Assembly (NCBI RefSeq): GCF_900187125.1
Contig: NZ_LT906468.1
Coordinates: 3,472,001 to 3,536,000, forward strand
Length of the DNA: 64,000 nucleotides
Direction of reading: 5' to 3'
DNA from: Sphingobacterium mizutaii
GTDB taxonomy: Bacteria; Bacteroidota; Bacteroidia; Sphingobacteriales; Sphingobacteriaceae
Part shown: positions 56,601 to 64,000 of the stretch, one piece after another
Layout of the letters: each line of letters begins with the position of its first letter
Numbering within the stretch: position 1 is the stretch's first letter
Made by a program: the position numbers and the translations under genes
Notes under the pieces: model-generated
Told to the model about the DNA's origin: nothing
The model's input: the letters and a program-made list of their open reading frames with translations, nothing else
The model's database searches: none

Positions 56601-58116
56601 TAAAACCACCTATAACCTGAACAATCAGTCCGTGATGATTGATAAAAATGCGGTCATGATGAATAATTTGACCTTTACGGATTCCAAGGGACATCAGGCA
56701 GTGGCAGGTGGTGTGGTTAACCTATCTCAACTGAGCAATCCTTATATCGATGTCAATGTCGCGACGAATAACGTCATGATCCTGAACACGACCTACAAGG
56801 ACAATAATTTGTATTATGGTACTGCATACGCTACAGGAACATACCAGTTTAAAGGCTATACCTCAGCGATAGACATTAATATCAAAGCAAGATCCGAAGA
56901 CAATACGGTAATCAGCATCCCTTTCAATACCGCAATGACCGTTTCAGAAAGTGACTTTATCTACTTCGTGAGTAAAGATTCAACGGTAAACAAGGAAAAC
57001 GCAAACCGATATTTCCTTAAGGGCATGACGATGAACATGGACCTGGAATTGACGCCAAGCGCAGAGGTTAATTTGCAAACCGACATTGGCTCGCTGAAAG
57101 GTACGGGAACTGGAGAGATCAGTTTGAAGGTTTCCAGTTTAGGTGACTTTGAGATGTTTGGGGATTATGCGATCAATTCAGGGAAATTCCACTTTACGGC
57201 GCAGGATTTCATCAATAAATATTTCGACATCAAGCAAGGCGGAACGATTCGCTGGACGGGTTCTCCTTCTGGAGCAACCGTCAATATTACGGCAGTTTAC
57301 CAACAACGAACCTCCATTGGCGACCTATACAATGCGGCCGGGCGTGCAGGGACTGACGAAAGAGTATTGGCGCAAGCAGACATGATCATCAAGGGGACCT
57401 TAAGCCAACCCGATGTTTCTTTTGACTTGAACTTCCCACAAACACCATACGTCAAGGATGAGCTTCAGGCTTACTTCAGTGATGCCAATAACGTTAACCA
57501 ACAGGCATTGAGTTTGATTATCCGCAGAAGTTTTACAACTGGAAACTCCGGTGAAATCGGTAGAGAGGTGAACAATACCCTATTATCTGCCGGAACGGAA
57601 ATAGCCTTTAACCAGTTGAACAATATTTTGGCGCAATCCCTAAGGATCAATTTCTTGGATTTCAATATCCGATCGCTAAACGATGCCTCGGCCTCATTCC
57701 GCTTCTTCGATGACCGATTGGTACTGACAGGGGGAATCGTGGACCGCAGGAACATACAGACCACCGACCTGACCTTTTTCTCGAACCAAGTGGCAACCGA
57801 TGCGGAATTGACCTATAAGATCAGAAGGGATGGAAGTTTGATGTTTAGGGCCTATAATCGATTGAACACGAGAAATATTCTATTTACACCTACCGATGAC
57901 TACATCAATGCGGTTGGATTGGTATACCGTCAAGAGTTTAATACCCTTGGCGAGTTTTGGAGAAAGATGTGGACCTGGAAGCCAAAGCGTGACAGTATCC
58001 CATCGATCCCTAACATTCCGCAGGACAGCATCAGGAACTCCTCAGATAGCAGCAATAATACTAGCCAAGGTAAAGTTCCAAAAGCTGGTTATGTTCCTCC
58101 TCCAGGCTTCCAGTAA
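53695..58116 (+). CDS. tamB: TamB-like translocation and assembly module protein
   Basis: A 1473-residue AsmA/TamB-family envelope protein, thought to bridge inner and outer membranes and move lipids or help outer-membrane assembly. Most of it is repeating beta structure, and the last 450 residues carry the TamB C-terminal domain (GTGEISLKVSSLGDFEMFGD, then ALSLIIRRSF). The tail is Ser/Pro-rich. I list the first conventional start (GTG, 53695), but the membrane anchor is open upstream: in frame from 53623 it reads YKSIKKILKITLISLLSILA. The likely true start is therefore an ATT at 53623. The 3' end overlaps a convergent small gene by 56 bp. Confidence 0.88.
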   Translation: MILFSLQFSSVQTFVTKKVAKYLSKELNAKVEIGSIYFKPFSELNLYDFNLSDQDGNPILSAKKLNADLILTDFFQDKIVIEKLNIESAYVDFQVYKDSSNIKFLIDYFSPKKKKKTGPKKKMELKLYALNLVDNHVKIINHTQKHHSRGVDFSDIELTHLSGNFRNIEQDSSSIKAKIKKLTFQEKSGFIVRELSADAFVRDKSMEFEQLRLITNNSTLGRHLKFSYKDFGDFGDFVKKVQIESSMHNVFVDSKDIEYFAPDMKFVKFKAKVNQGEVKGTVANMSVKDADIQTGEETRLVGDFSIKGLPDINKTIFDFQADQLRTSASDVEKLVPELSNQSSFALPEQLHRLGLINFAGSFKGLYNLFDVEGTFNTELGKIETNSKIDIQKNIQYAGNMKSEEFQIGNLINSNTIKNSAFNLEFDGQNLDFKEIQLNIIGDLRRFQLNNYQYDSVSVDAFLFEEQIEMNGHISDPNIALAYDSKINLSGEFNIYNVDAQVDQINLKKLGLVNKDSIIIYDSNISTHLTGNNLNNLNGDLRANQISMQTSKGKFSIDDVFFAAEGNETDRLLTLKSNVMDGEMKGVIDLNTLVPYFKALAMKYAPAIGLETESYNPQIFDLELNIKSFEPVSAFLDPTLTLEDGATLEAHFNSEDFTAQFNAFSPFVKYQGVNLQNLSIDEIADEHAFSLNLKADKVFLTDSVFVNNVEINNVLSKDSLLFNIKGAEETEKNYMRLNGNIHFAHNKPAYIRFEESTIVVNYEPWAFNKDAEMRVSKGKFYLNNLIASQVNQRVEFNGILSNEDDKLDIRFERFNLHSLETVTKPMGVHLDGELNGNIELHSIFKKPYLSANVTTTPLVWNQIPIGQLVLLADFDPESKVANLDFQLLDDRKRGLTLNGTYQVVSGEQAINLKGNLNQTELILFQPFIRTLASDLEGKMDADLQITGTLQNPQINGTAKIESASFKVNYLKTTYNLNNQSVMIDKNAVMMNNLTFTDSKGHQAVAGGVVNLSQLSNPYIDVNVATNNVMILNTTYKDNNLYYGTAYATGTYQFKGYTSAIDINIKARSEDNTVISIPFNTAMTVSESDFIYFVSKDSTVNKENANRYFLKGMTMNMDLELTPSAEVNLQTDIGSLKGTGTGEISLKVSSLGDFEMFGDYAINSGKFHFTAQDFINKYFDIKQGGTIRWTGSPSGATVNITAVYQQRTSIGDLYNAAGRAGTDERVLAQADMIIKGTLSQPDVSFDLNFPQTPYVKDELQAYFSDANNVNQQALSLIIRRSFTTGNSGEIGREVNNTLLSAGTEIAFNQLNNILAQSLRINFLDFNIRSLNDASASFRFFDDRLVLTGGIVDRRNIQTTDLTFFSNQVATDAELTYKIRRDGSLMFRAYNRLNTRNILFTPTDDYINAVGLVYRQEFNTLGEFWRKMWTWKPKRDSIPSIPNIPQDSIRNSSDSSNNTSQGKVPKAGYVPPPGFQ

Positions 58117-58348
58117 ACTCAGGTTGCTTTGCACGGTTGTACCAATACCTTGCATTCCATAGATCACCCTCCACGCGGTGGAGATAAGCATGCACATGAG
58201 CCGATACCTTATCATTCAGATGATCGATCAAATCATGGGCTTTTTTCCAATCTCCTTTCGCGTCATACCATAGCGCTTGGATCTGTACCTCCCAGTTAGG
58301 ATTAGGTTGCGGGTCTTTCAAGGTGGAATTAAATTCTTGTATAGTCAT
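58061..58348 (-). CDS. small conserved protein of unknown function
   Basis: A 95-residue acidic cytosolic protein. It contains two helical stretches resembling TPR units (LWYDAKGDWKKAHDLIDHLN and LHRVEGDLWNARYWYNRAKQ). Similar short proteins are found in other Bacteroidota, to my knowledge without a defined role. It is read from an ATG at 58348 and its last 56 bp overlap the end of the tamB-like gene on the other strand. Codon pattern and coherent helical repeats argue that it is real. Confidence 0.72.
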   Translation of the reverse strand: MTIQEFNSTLKDPQPNPNWEVQIQALWYDAKGDWKKAHDLIDHLNDKVSAHVHAYLHRVEGDLWNARYWYNRAKQPEFTGSLEEEHNQLLELYLG

Positions 58349-58412
58349 GGAATTAAGATATTCATTTTTTCAAGATATATGAAATCGAGAAGATGATGTT
58401 GTCGATAAAAAC

Positions 58413-58435
58413 AAAAGGGCGATAAACGCCCTTTT
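58413..58435 (-). terminator. tex: tex terminator
   Basis: A 9-bp perfect stem, AAAAGGGCG (58413-58421) with CGCCCTTTT (58427-58435), lies 8 bp past the tex stop, with T-rich sequence after it on the minus strand. Confidence 0.85.
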
Positions 58436-58442
58436 GTTTTTA

Positions 58443-60692
58443 TTATTTAAACTTGCTTGCCAGTGCAGCCAATTTGGCTGCCATGTCGGTTTCAGGAGCT
58501 CGGTCCTGACGTTTATCCGATCTTTTATCAAATCGTTTTTCCGACTGTTTCCTAGGCGTTTTTTCCTCAGTTTTCATCGTCAGACTGATTCGGTTTCTTT
58601 TCTCATCCACTTCAGTCACCGTTACGGTCACTTGCTGTTGAACTTTTACGACCTCATGTGGGTCGGAAACAAAGTGGTTAGCCAATTGGCTCAGATGTAC
58701 CAAACCATCTTGGTGAACGCCAATATCGACGAATGCTCCAAAATTGGTGATATTCGTTACGATACCCGGCAGTTTCATACCGATCTTCAGATCTGAAACT
58801 TTATTGACACCTTCGGTAAAAGAGAAAGCTTCAAATTTCTCACGTGGGTCTAATCCTGGTTTAGCTAATTCAGCCATGATATCGTTTAGCGTAGGCAATC
58901 CTACCTCATCAGAAATATATTTCTTCAGATCGACACGCTTTCTTACCTGATCATCTTTCATCAAGTCTTGGATAGATACATTGATATCTTTCGCCATTTG
59001 CTCGACCAAGGCATAACGCTCAGGGTGAACAGCCGAAGCATCCAAAGGATGGTCAGCATTGCGGATACGCAAGAATCCAGCCGCCTGCTCGAAAGCCTTA
59101 TCCCCTAACCTAGGCACTTTTTTCAATTCTCTACGAGAACTGAAAGGTCCATTTTCCTTTCTATAATTGACAATCTGTTGCGCCAGTGCAGGACCTAATC
59201 CAGAGATATAGGAAAGGATCTGCTTGGACGCTGTATTCAGCTCCACACCTACCGAGTTCACACAGGACATCACGGTATCATCAAGTGCTGACTGCAATTT
59301 ATTTTGATCTACATCATGCTGGTATTGGCCAACACCGATTGACTTAGGATCGATCTTTACCAATTCAGCCAATGGGTCCATTAATCTCCTACCAATGGAA
59401 ACTGCACCCCTTACTGTTACATCATGGTCAGGGAATTCCTCCCTTGCCACTTCTGAAGCAGAATAGATAGATGCTCCACTTTCATTCACCATCACGATAG
59501 TAGCACCAGGCATGTTCATTTTACGGATAAAATCTTCCGTTTCGCGACCCGCTGTACCATTCCCAATAGCAATGGCTTCGATATCATGGGAAGAGATCAA
59601 TCTTTTGATGATACGCTCAGCTTCAGCCTGTCCGCCAGCGCCATTGTGTGGGAAGATAGCTGTATTTTCCAACAGGTTTCCCTGTGCATCCAACACGACC
59701 GTCTTACAGCCCGTTCTAAAGCCGGGGTCAATCGCCAACAATCTCTTTTGCCCAAGCGGTGCCGCCAATAGTAATTGACGAACATTATCGGCAAAAACCT
59801 TAATGGCTTCTTCATCCGCTTTCTGTCTGGTCAAGACGCGGATCTCTGTTTCCATAGAAGGCTTTAGCAGGCGTTTGTAGCTATCGGATAGCGCCAAGGA
59901 CACTTGCTTGCTGGCATCATTATTTCCTTTGATATAAAGCTTCTCAATCCCTGGAACCATATCCGTTTCAGCGACATCGATATCCAAGTACAATAACTCT
60001 TCCTTTTCCCCTCTTCGCATTGCCAATACCCGGTGCGAAGGCGCATCTTTCAAAGATTCCGACCATTCAAAATAATCTTTATATTTCAATGCTGCTTCTT
60101 CTTTGCCCGGAACAACACGAGAGACGAACTGTCCCTTGTTTAGCAAAGTCTTACGGGCATGAGCACGCACCTCTGCATCTTCAGCGATTTGTTCTGCGAT
60201 AATATCACGAGCGCCAGCAAGGGCTTCTTCCATGGAAGCCACGCCTTTTTCTGCATCAATATAAGAAGCTGCGTTAGACTCCACATCCAACTTATCTTGG
60301 CTTAGCAAAAGATCGGCAAGAGGCTGCAATCCTTTTTCACGGGCAGCAGAAGCTCTAGTTTTACGCTTAGGTTTGTAAGGCAGGTAGATATCTTCCAATG
60401 CCGCCATGGTTTCGGCAGATTTCACTTGGATTTCAAGTTCCGGAGTAAGTTTACCTTGTTCAGCGATCGACTTCAGGACGGCTTCCTTACGTTTGTCCAA
60501 GTCTCTCAATTGCTGCATGCGATCACGGATGGCGGTAATCTGCACTTCATCCAAGCTTCCGGTCAGTTCCTTGCGGTATCTGGAAATAAAAGGAACTGTT
60601 GCACCTTCATCCAATAGGCTGATGGTGGTATGCACTTGTTTCTCGCTAATCGACAATTCTTTCGATACGATAATCTCGTGGGATGTACTCAT
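58443..60692 (-). CDS. tex: Tex-family RNA-binding transcriptional accessory protein
   Basis: Tex is a conserved cytosolic nucleic-acid-binding protein related to eukaryotic Spt6. The 749-residue form has the N-terminal Tex domain (VPFISRYRKELTGSLDEVQ) and a YqgF/RNase-H-like domain (LLAIDPGFRTGCK). A helix-hairpin-helix region follows (ILSYISGLGPALAQQIVNYR), then a C-terminal S1 domain (GIVTNITNFGAFVDIGVHQD) and a basic tail. I chose the ATG at 60692 (MSTSHEIIVSKELSISE) because the longer frame adds hydrophobic residues that overlap the tatA terminator. Confidence 0.95.
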   Translation of the reverse strand: MSTSHEIIVSKELSISEKQVHTTISLLDEGATVPFISRYRKELTGSLDEVQITAIRDRMQQLRDLDKRKEAVLKSIAEQGKLTPELEIQVKSAETMAALEDIYLPYKPKRKTRASAAREKGLQPLADLLLSQDKLDVESNAASYIDAEKGVASMEEALAGARDIIAEQIAEDAEVRAHARKTLLNKGQFVSRVVPGKEEAALKYKDYFEWSESLKDAPSHRVLAMRRGEKEELLYLDIDVAETDMVPGIEKLYIKGNNDASKQVSLALSDSYKRLLKPSMETEIRVLTRQKADEEAIKVFADNVRQLLLAAPLGQKRLLAIDPGFRTGCKTVVLDAQGNLLENTAIFPHNGAGGQAEAERIIKRLISSHDIEAIAIGNGTAGRETEDFIRKMNMPGATIVMVNESGASIYSASEVAREEFPDHDVTVRGAVSIGRRLMDPLAELVKIDPKSIGVGQYQHDVDQNKLQSALDDTVMSCVNSVGVELNTASKQILSYISGLGPALAQQIVNYRKENGPFSSRRELKKVPRLGDKAFEQAAGFLRIRNADHPLDASAVHPERYALVEQMAKDINVSIQDLMKDDQVRKRVDLKKYISDEVGLPTLNDIMAELAKPGLDPREKFEAFSFTEGVNKVSDLKIGMKLPGIVTNITNFGAFVDIGVHQDGLVHLSQLANHFVSDPHEVVKVQQQVTVTVTEVDEKRNRISLTMKTEEKTPRKQSEKRFDKRSDKRQDRAPETDMAAKLAALASKFK

Positions 60693-60716
60693 AAAATATT
60701 TTAAAATGAAAAAACA

Positions 60717-60743
60717 AAGCTGTTGAATGGATTCCAACAGCTT
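60717..60743 (-). terminator. tatA terminator
   Basis: The stem AAGCTGTTG (60717-60725) with CAACAGCTT (60735-60743) is followed on the minus strand by TTTGTTTTTT, 25 bp past the tatA stop. Confidence 0.75.
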
Positions 60744-60767
60744 ATCGATATAGAATTCTTAATTGTT

Positions 60768-61313
60768 TTAGGCTTTCTTAGAATTATTCTCTTCTAATGG
60801 ATTTTGCTCAACTTCAGGTTCAGGAGTTTCAGTTGAGTTCGCTACTGCTTGGTTGTCATCAGCAGCTGGGCTGTCATTGCTTCCAAAATGGTCATTATAA
60901 CCGTAGCTATAGTAATCGTCTTGGGTTGGCGTGCTGTATGGCTTATGCTCATACGTTCCTGCAGGAGCTGTAAATTGAGGAACTTTTTTCTCTACTACAG
61001 CTTCTTCGGGCACTTCCTCAGTTTCTGTAGCTGCATTGGCCTGTTCAAAGTCTTGAATAGGTGTTGCAGCTGGTTTTTTTGTTTCAGGCTCTTTATCAAT
61101 ATCTGTTTTTATATCGTCAATTTCTTTTTCGAAGTTATTGATCTGATCTGAAATCTCTCTCTTAATCCCCTCAGAAGCATCTTTAAATTCCCGGATACCG
61201 CGCCCCAGTCCTCTAGCCAATTCTGGTAATTTCTTGCCACCAAAAAGTAATAATGCAACTAAAATAATAAGCATCATCTCCTGGGTACCAATGTTCAAAA
61301 ACGCTAAATTCAT
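60768..61313 (-). CDS. tatA: twin-arginine translocase subunit TatA/TatB
   Basis: TatA-type proteins form the pore for folded proteins exported by the Tat pathway. The 181-residue protein has the N-terminal membrane helix (EMMLIILVALLLFGGKKLPE), with the conserved FGGKKLPELARGLGRGIREF hinge and amphipathic helix. A coiled-coil stretch and an unusually long polar tail (Glu/Ala/Thr-rich, about 110 residues) follow. The FG...LPEL pattern fits TatA better than TatB, but the two are hard to separate here. No tatC is adjacent. Confidence 0.88.
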   Translation of the reverse strand: MNLAFLNIGTQEMMLIILVALLLFGGKKLPELARGLGRGIREFKDASEGIKREISDQINNFEKEIDDIKTDIDKEPETKKPAATPIQDFEQANAATETEEVPEEAVVEKKVPQFTAPAGTYEHKPYSTPTQDDYYSYGYNDHFGSNDSPAADDNQAVANSTETPEPEVEQNPLEENNSKKA

Positions 61314-61438
61314 CTCTACTTTATTAATTGTTAATAAGCTAAGGTAAGTCTATTATTTTTTTTCAGCAATTTTTTGATGTAAATATTTAGAAACAAAAAG
61401 TTAACCCAAACATGATTCGCTAAGCAAGTTTTAACTCG

Positions 61439-61446
61439 TACCTTTG
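61439..61446 (+). promoter_or_regulatory. -7 element of the MATE gene
   Basis: TACCTTTG matches TAnnTTTG and lies 21 bp before the ATG, with TTCG about 20 bp further upstream in the -33 position. Confidence 0.6.
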
Positions 61447-61467
61447 TGCTCTTTACTTTTTTCGTAT

Positions 61468-62844
61468 ATGCTGCAGAATATCAAATCCAACAAAATTTAT
61501 TACTTAAGTACGATGGCTTTAGCGGGTCCGGTTGTGATATCACAATTGGGTCATACCTTGGTGCAAACAGCAGATACCATTATTGTAGGTCACTTCGCAG
61601 GGACCATCCCATTAGCAGCGGTTTCCTTGGTGCACTCTGTATTTATGGTAGTGCTGGTGATTGGATTGGGGATAGCTTACGGCTTGACTCCGCTGATTGC
61701 CCAAGAAAACGGCAGGCAGAATTATAAGGAATGTGCAAAATTACTATCCAATAGTTTTTGGTTGAACATTGTATCAGCCATCCTCCTGTTCCTATTTGTT
61801 TTTTATGGATCTATGTTTGCCATGGAGCATGCCGATCAGGACCCTGAGGTGGTAGAGACTGCAAAGCCATATCTGTTGATCTTGAGTCTTTCTATCATGC
61901 CCTTAATGATCTTCAATACCTTTAAACAGTTTGCTGAAGGTTTGGGATTCACCAAACAGGCGATGAACATAACCATCTGGGGGAACGTGCTGAACGTAAT
62001 CATTGCTGTAATCCTAGTGAAAGGGATGTTCGGAATCGAACCGATGGGCGTACGTGGTGTGGGTATTGCGACCTTGGTGGACCGCATCTTGATGATGATC
62101 GTGATGGCTTGGTATGTATTGAAATCGAAAAACTTCAAGCGCTATATTGACCATTTCTCGGTTAAGTTTATTGACTTTATTAGAATAAAACAGATTTTCA
62201 AGATAGGTGGTCCTGTGGCAATGCAATATGTATTTGAAATCGGAGCATTTGCAGGTGCGGCGCTGATCGCAGGTAAAATCGGTGCAATAGAGCAGGCAGC
62301 TCACCAGACGGCGATAACATTGGCGGCAATGACCTATATGATGGCAAGTGGAATTGCATCTGCGGCTACCATCAAAGTGGGCAATGCCTATGGAAACAAA
62401 AACTTCTTCCGATTACAGAAGTTCGCAACCGTGTCTTACCATTTGGTATTGATTTTCATGGTTATCTGTGCGATTATTTTTGCTGTGTTCAATCAGTACC
62501 TACCATACATTATCAGCAAGGATCATGAAGTGGTGGTTATGGCTTCACAGTTATTGATCATTGCAGGTATGTTCCAAATATTTGATGGTACCCAAGTGGT
62601 AGGTCTTGGAACATTACGGGGTATGGGCGATGTGAATTCCCCTACTTTCATTACCTTCTTTGCATACTGGGTGATCGGTTTACCGACAGCCTATTTCTTA
62701 GGAATTGAATTGAACATTGGAGTTAAAGGGATATGGTATGGTTTAACCTTGGGCCTATTGACCTCCTCGATATTACTATATTTCAGATACCGCTATATGG
62801 TGATGATGAAATTGCCGATGCATCAGGCTATGATAAATGGATAA
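61468..62844 (+). CDS. MATE-family multidrug/cation efflux transporter
   Basis: A 458-residue inner-membrane protein with about 12 membrane segments in two pseudo-symmetric halves. Family motifs are ALAGPVVISQLGHTLVQTAD near the N-terminus, GLTPLIAQENG, and GTQVVGLGTLRGMGDVNSPT in the second half. It resembles NorM-type exporters driven by Na+ or H+. Substrate is unknown. The ATG at 61468 is chosen; an upstream TTG would lie in the promoter. Confidence 0.93.
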   Translation: MLQNIKSNKIYYLSTMALAGPVVISQLGHTLVQTADTIIVGHFAGTIPLAAVSLVHSVFMVVLVIGLGIAYGLTPLIAQENGRQNYKECAKLLSNSFWLNIVSAILLFLFVFYGSMFAMEHADQDPEVVETAKPYLLILSLSIMPLMIFNTFKQFAEGLGFTKQAMNITIWGNVLNVIIAVILVKGMFGIEPMGVRGVGIATLVDRILMMIVMAWYVLKSKNFKRYIDHFSVKFIDFIRIKQIFKIGGPVAMQYVFEIGAFAGAALIAGKIGAIEQAAHQTAITLAAMTYMMASGIASAATIKVGNAYGNKNFFRLQKFATVSYHLVLIFMVICAIIFAVFNQYLPYIISKDHEVVVMASQLLIIAGMFQIFDGTQVVGLGTLRGMGDVNSPTFITFFAYWVIGLPTAYFLGIELNIGVKGIWYGLTLGLLTSSILLYFRYRYMVMMKLPMHQAMING

Positions 62845-62846
62845 AA

Positions 62847-62878
62847 CAAAAACGCTCATCGGATGATGAGCGTTTTTG
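62847..62878. terminator. bidirectional terminator between the MATE and E2 genes
   Basis: A 14-bp perfect stem, CAAAAACGCTCATC (62847-62860) with GATGAGCGTTTTTG (62865-62878), and a 4-base loop serve both convergent genes. Confidence 0.9.
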
Positions 62879-62890
62879 TTTTATTATGGA

Positions 62891-64000
62891 TTAGATAACT
62901 CTTTCAGAGTCCCAATTTTCTAAATAATCCGCCACACGTCGGATGAACTGCCCACCCAATGCACCATCAATAACACGATGGTCATAAGACATGGAAATGT
63001 ACATCATATGGCGTACTGCAATGACATCACCGAATTCGGTCTCCAGAACTGCAGGTTTCTTTTTGATCGTCCCTACGGCTAGGATAGCTGCTTGAGGTTG
63101 GTTGATGATCGGCATGCCGAAGATATTTCCAAATGCACCGATATTGGTGAAGGTAAAAGTACCACCTTGGGTATCGTCTGGTTTAAGCTTATTAGCACGA
63201 GAACGGTTAGCCAAGTCATTCACGGACCTAGAGATTCCGGTTAAGCTCAGTTGATCTACGTTCTTGATTACCGGAACGATCAGATTTCCAGAAGGCAATG
63301 CAGTGGCCATTCCGATATTGATGTTCTTTTTACGGATAATATTATAACCATCTACAGAAACATTCACCATTGGGAAATCTTTGATTGCCTTGGCGATAGC
63401 TTCGATGAACAATGGCGTAAAGGTGATGTTCTCACCTTCAGTTTTCTTATAGGCGCCTTTTACTTTATTTCTCCAATTCACCAGATTGGTAACATCAGCC
63501 TCAACAACCGAGAAAACATGTGGAGAGGTCTTGACACTGTTTACCATGTGATCGGAAATCAGCCTACGCATGCGATCCATTTCAATGATTTCAGAATCTC
63601 CAGTACTGCTTTTCACTACTTGAGCGGCTGGAGTTTGAGGTTCTTCAACTTTAGGCTGAGGCCTTTCTTCAGAAGCTGGTTGAGCAGGTTTTGGTATTTG
63701 AACACCTTTGTTCTTTTCCAGGTAATTCAAGATATCTTGTTTGGTCACACGGCCTTCGCCCCCAGTGCCTGGAATACTGTCCAGCTCTTTTTGGGAGATA
63801 CCCTCTTGTTGGGCTATATTTCTTACCAATGGGGAATAAAAGCGGATTCCGGAATGGATCTCCTGATGGTTAGGTTCAATCTGAATATTTTTATCCTGAA
63901 CCTGATCAATACCTGGGATATCCTCTTCTGGGATTTCTATTGGCGGTAATTCGACATTCGTGACTACCTTTTGGTAAACATCGGATTCGCTTGGAGAATC
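62891..64000 (-). CDS. 2-oxo acid dehydrogenase E2 acyltransferase (partial, N-terminus off window)
   Basis: The visible 369 residues are the C-terminal part of a dihydrolipoamide acyltransferase, the E2 core of a pyruvate, 2-oxoglutarate or branched-chain dehydrogenase. From the right edge there is a linker, then the E3/E1-binding domain (SPLVRNIAQQEGISQKELDS, IPGTGGEGRVTKQDIL). A Pro/Ala linker and the catalytic domain follow, with the active-site motif DHRVIDGALGG. The frame is open to the window edge, so the lipoyl domain is outside. Which dehydrogenase it serves is undecided; the domain layout fits the branched-chain or generic class. Confidence 0.93.
   Translation of the reverse strand, partial: DSPSESDVYQKVVTNVELPPIEIPEEDIPGIDQVQDKNIQIEPNHQEIHSGIRFYSPLVRNIAQQEGISQKELDSIPGTGGEGRVTKQDILNYLEKNKGVQIPKPAQPASEERPQPKVEEPQTPAAQVVKSSTGDSEIIEMDRMRRLISDHMVNSVKTSPHVFSVVEADVTNLVNWRNKVKGAYKKTEGENITFTPLFIEAIAKAIKDFPMVNVSVDGYNIIRKKNINIGMATALPSGNLIVPVIKNVDQLSLTGISRSVNDLANRSRANKLKPDDTQGGTFTFTNIGAFGNIFGMPIINQPQAAILAVGTIKKKPAVLETEFGDVIAVRHMMYISMSYDHRVIDGALGGQFIRRVADYLENWDSERVI

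Noticed and set aside
63251..63949. A 232-codon plus-strand frame antisense to the E2 gene
   Set aside because: It overlaps the conserved catalytic and binding domains of E2 fully and shows no domain of its own.

Overview
The window looks like a chromosomal segment of a member of the Bacteroidota, most likely a Sphingobacteriaceae (Sphingobacterium- or Pedobacter-like). Evidence is the Bacteroidota-type promoter motif TAnnTTTG before several genes, carboxypeptidase-like domains followed by an EVVVxG motif, a TonB-C-like membrane protein beside an ECF sigma factor, and a division/wall cluster without murF or ddl. This is inference from sequence; no 16S gene is present. I saw no tRNA or rRNA gene, CRISPR array, prophage, plasmid gene or transposase.

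Left part (1-25.5 kb): histidine catabolism genes hutH and partial hutI, divergent from a LysR regulator across a small operator; a 1931-residue alpha-2-macroglobulin whose 3' third has a different base composition; an AT-rich orphan gene; a K+-dependent membrane pyrophosphatase; a tight three-gene unit (helix-hairpin-helix/putative beta-barrel protein, ComEC, RecQ); gyrB; an OmpH/Skp-like lipoprotein; CorA; then tsaB, yidD, rnpA and rpmH; and mscL.

Middle (25.5-47.7 kb): a NarL-type response regulator, a sugar phosphate isomerase-like protein and a small histone H1-like protein. Then comes the division and wall cluster on the minus strand: mraZ, rsmH, ftsL-like, ftsI (with PASTA), murE, mraY, murD, ftsW, murG, murC, ftsQ, ftsA, ftsZ. 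These genes are nearly contiguous except for a 141-bp gap with a hairpin before ftsZ. mraZ has three 10-bp-phased TGGG boxes at its promoter. A 41-bp tandem repeat with similar paired boxes in the opposite orientation lies between mraZ and the divergent aspS. A lone lutB follows.

Right part (47.7-64 kb): a 0.9-kb gene-free island of palindromes and short repeats; a VWA-domain secreted protein divergent from an ECF sigma factor plus membrane anti-sigma/TonB-like protein; tsaD; a TamB-like protein whose membrane anchor lies upstream of its first conventional start codon; a small conserved protein; tex; tatA; a MATE exporter; and a partial 2-oxo acid dehydrogenase E2.

Most of the window is housekeeping. 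The best candidates for new biology are the alpha-2-macroglobulin composition break, the MraZ-box-like tandem repeat before aspS, the symmetric palindromic element at 48.15-48.30 kb, and the sigma/anti-sigma/VWA module.
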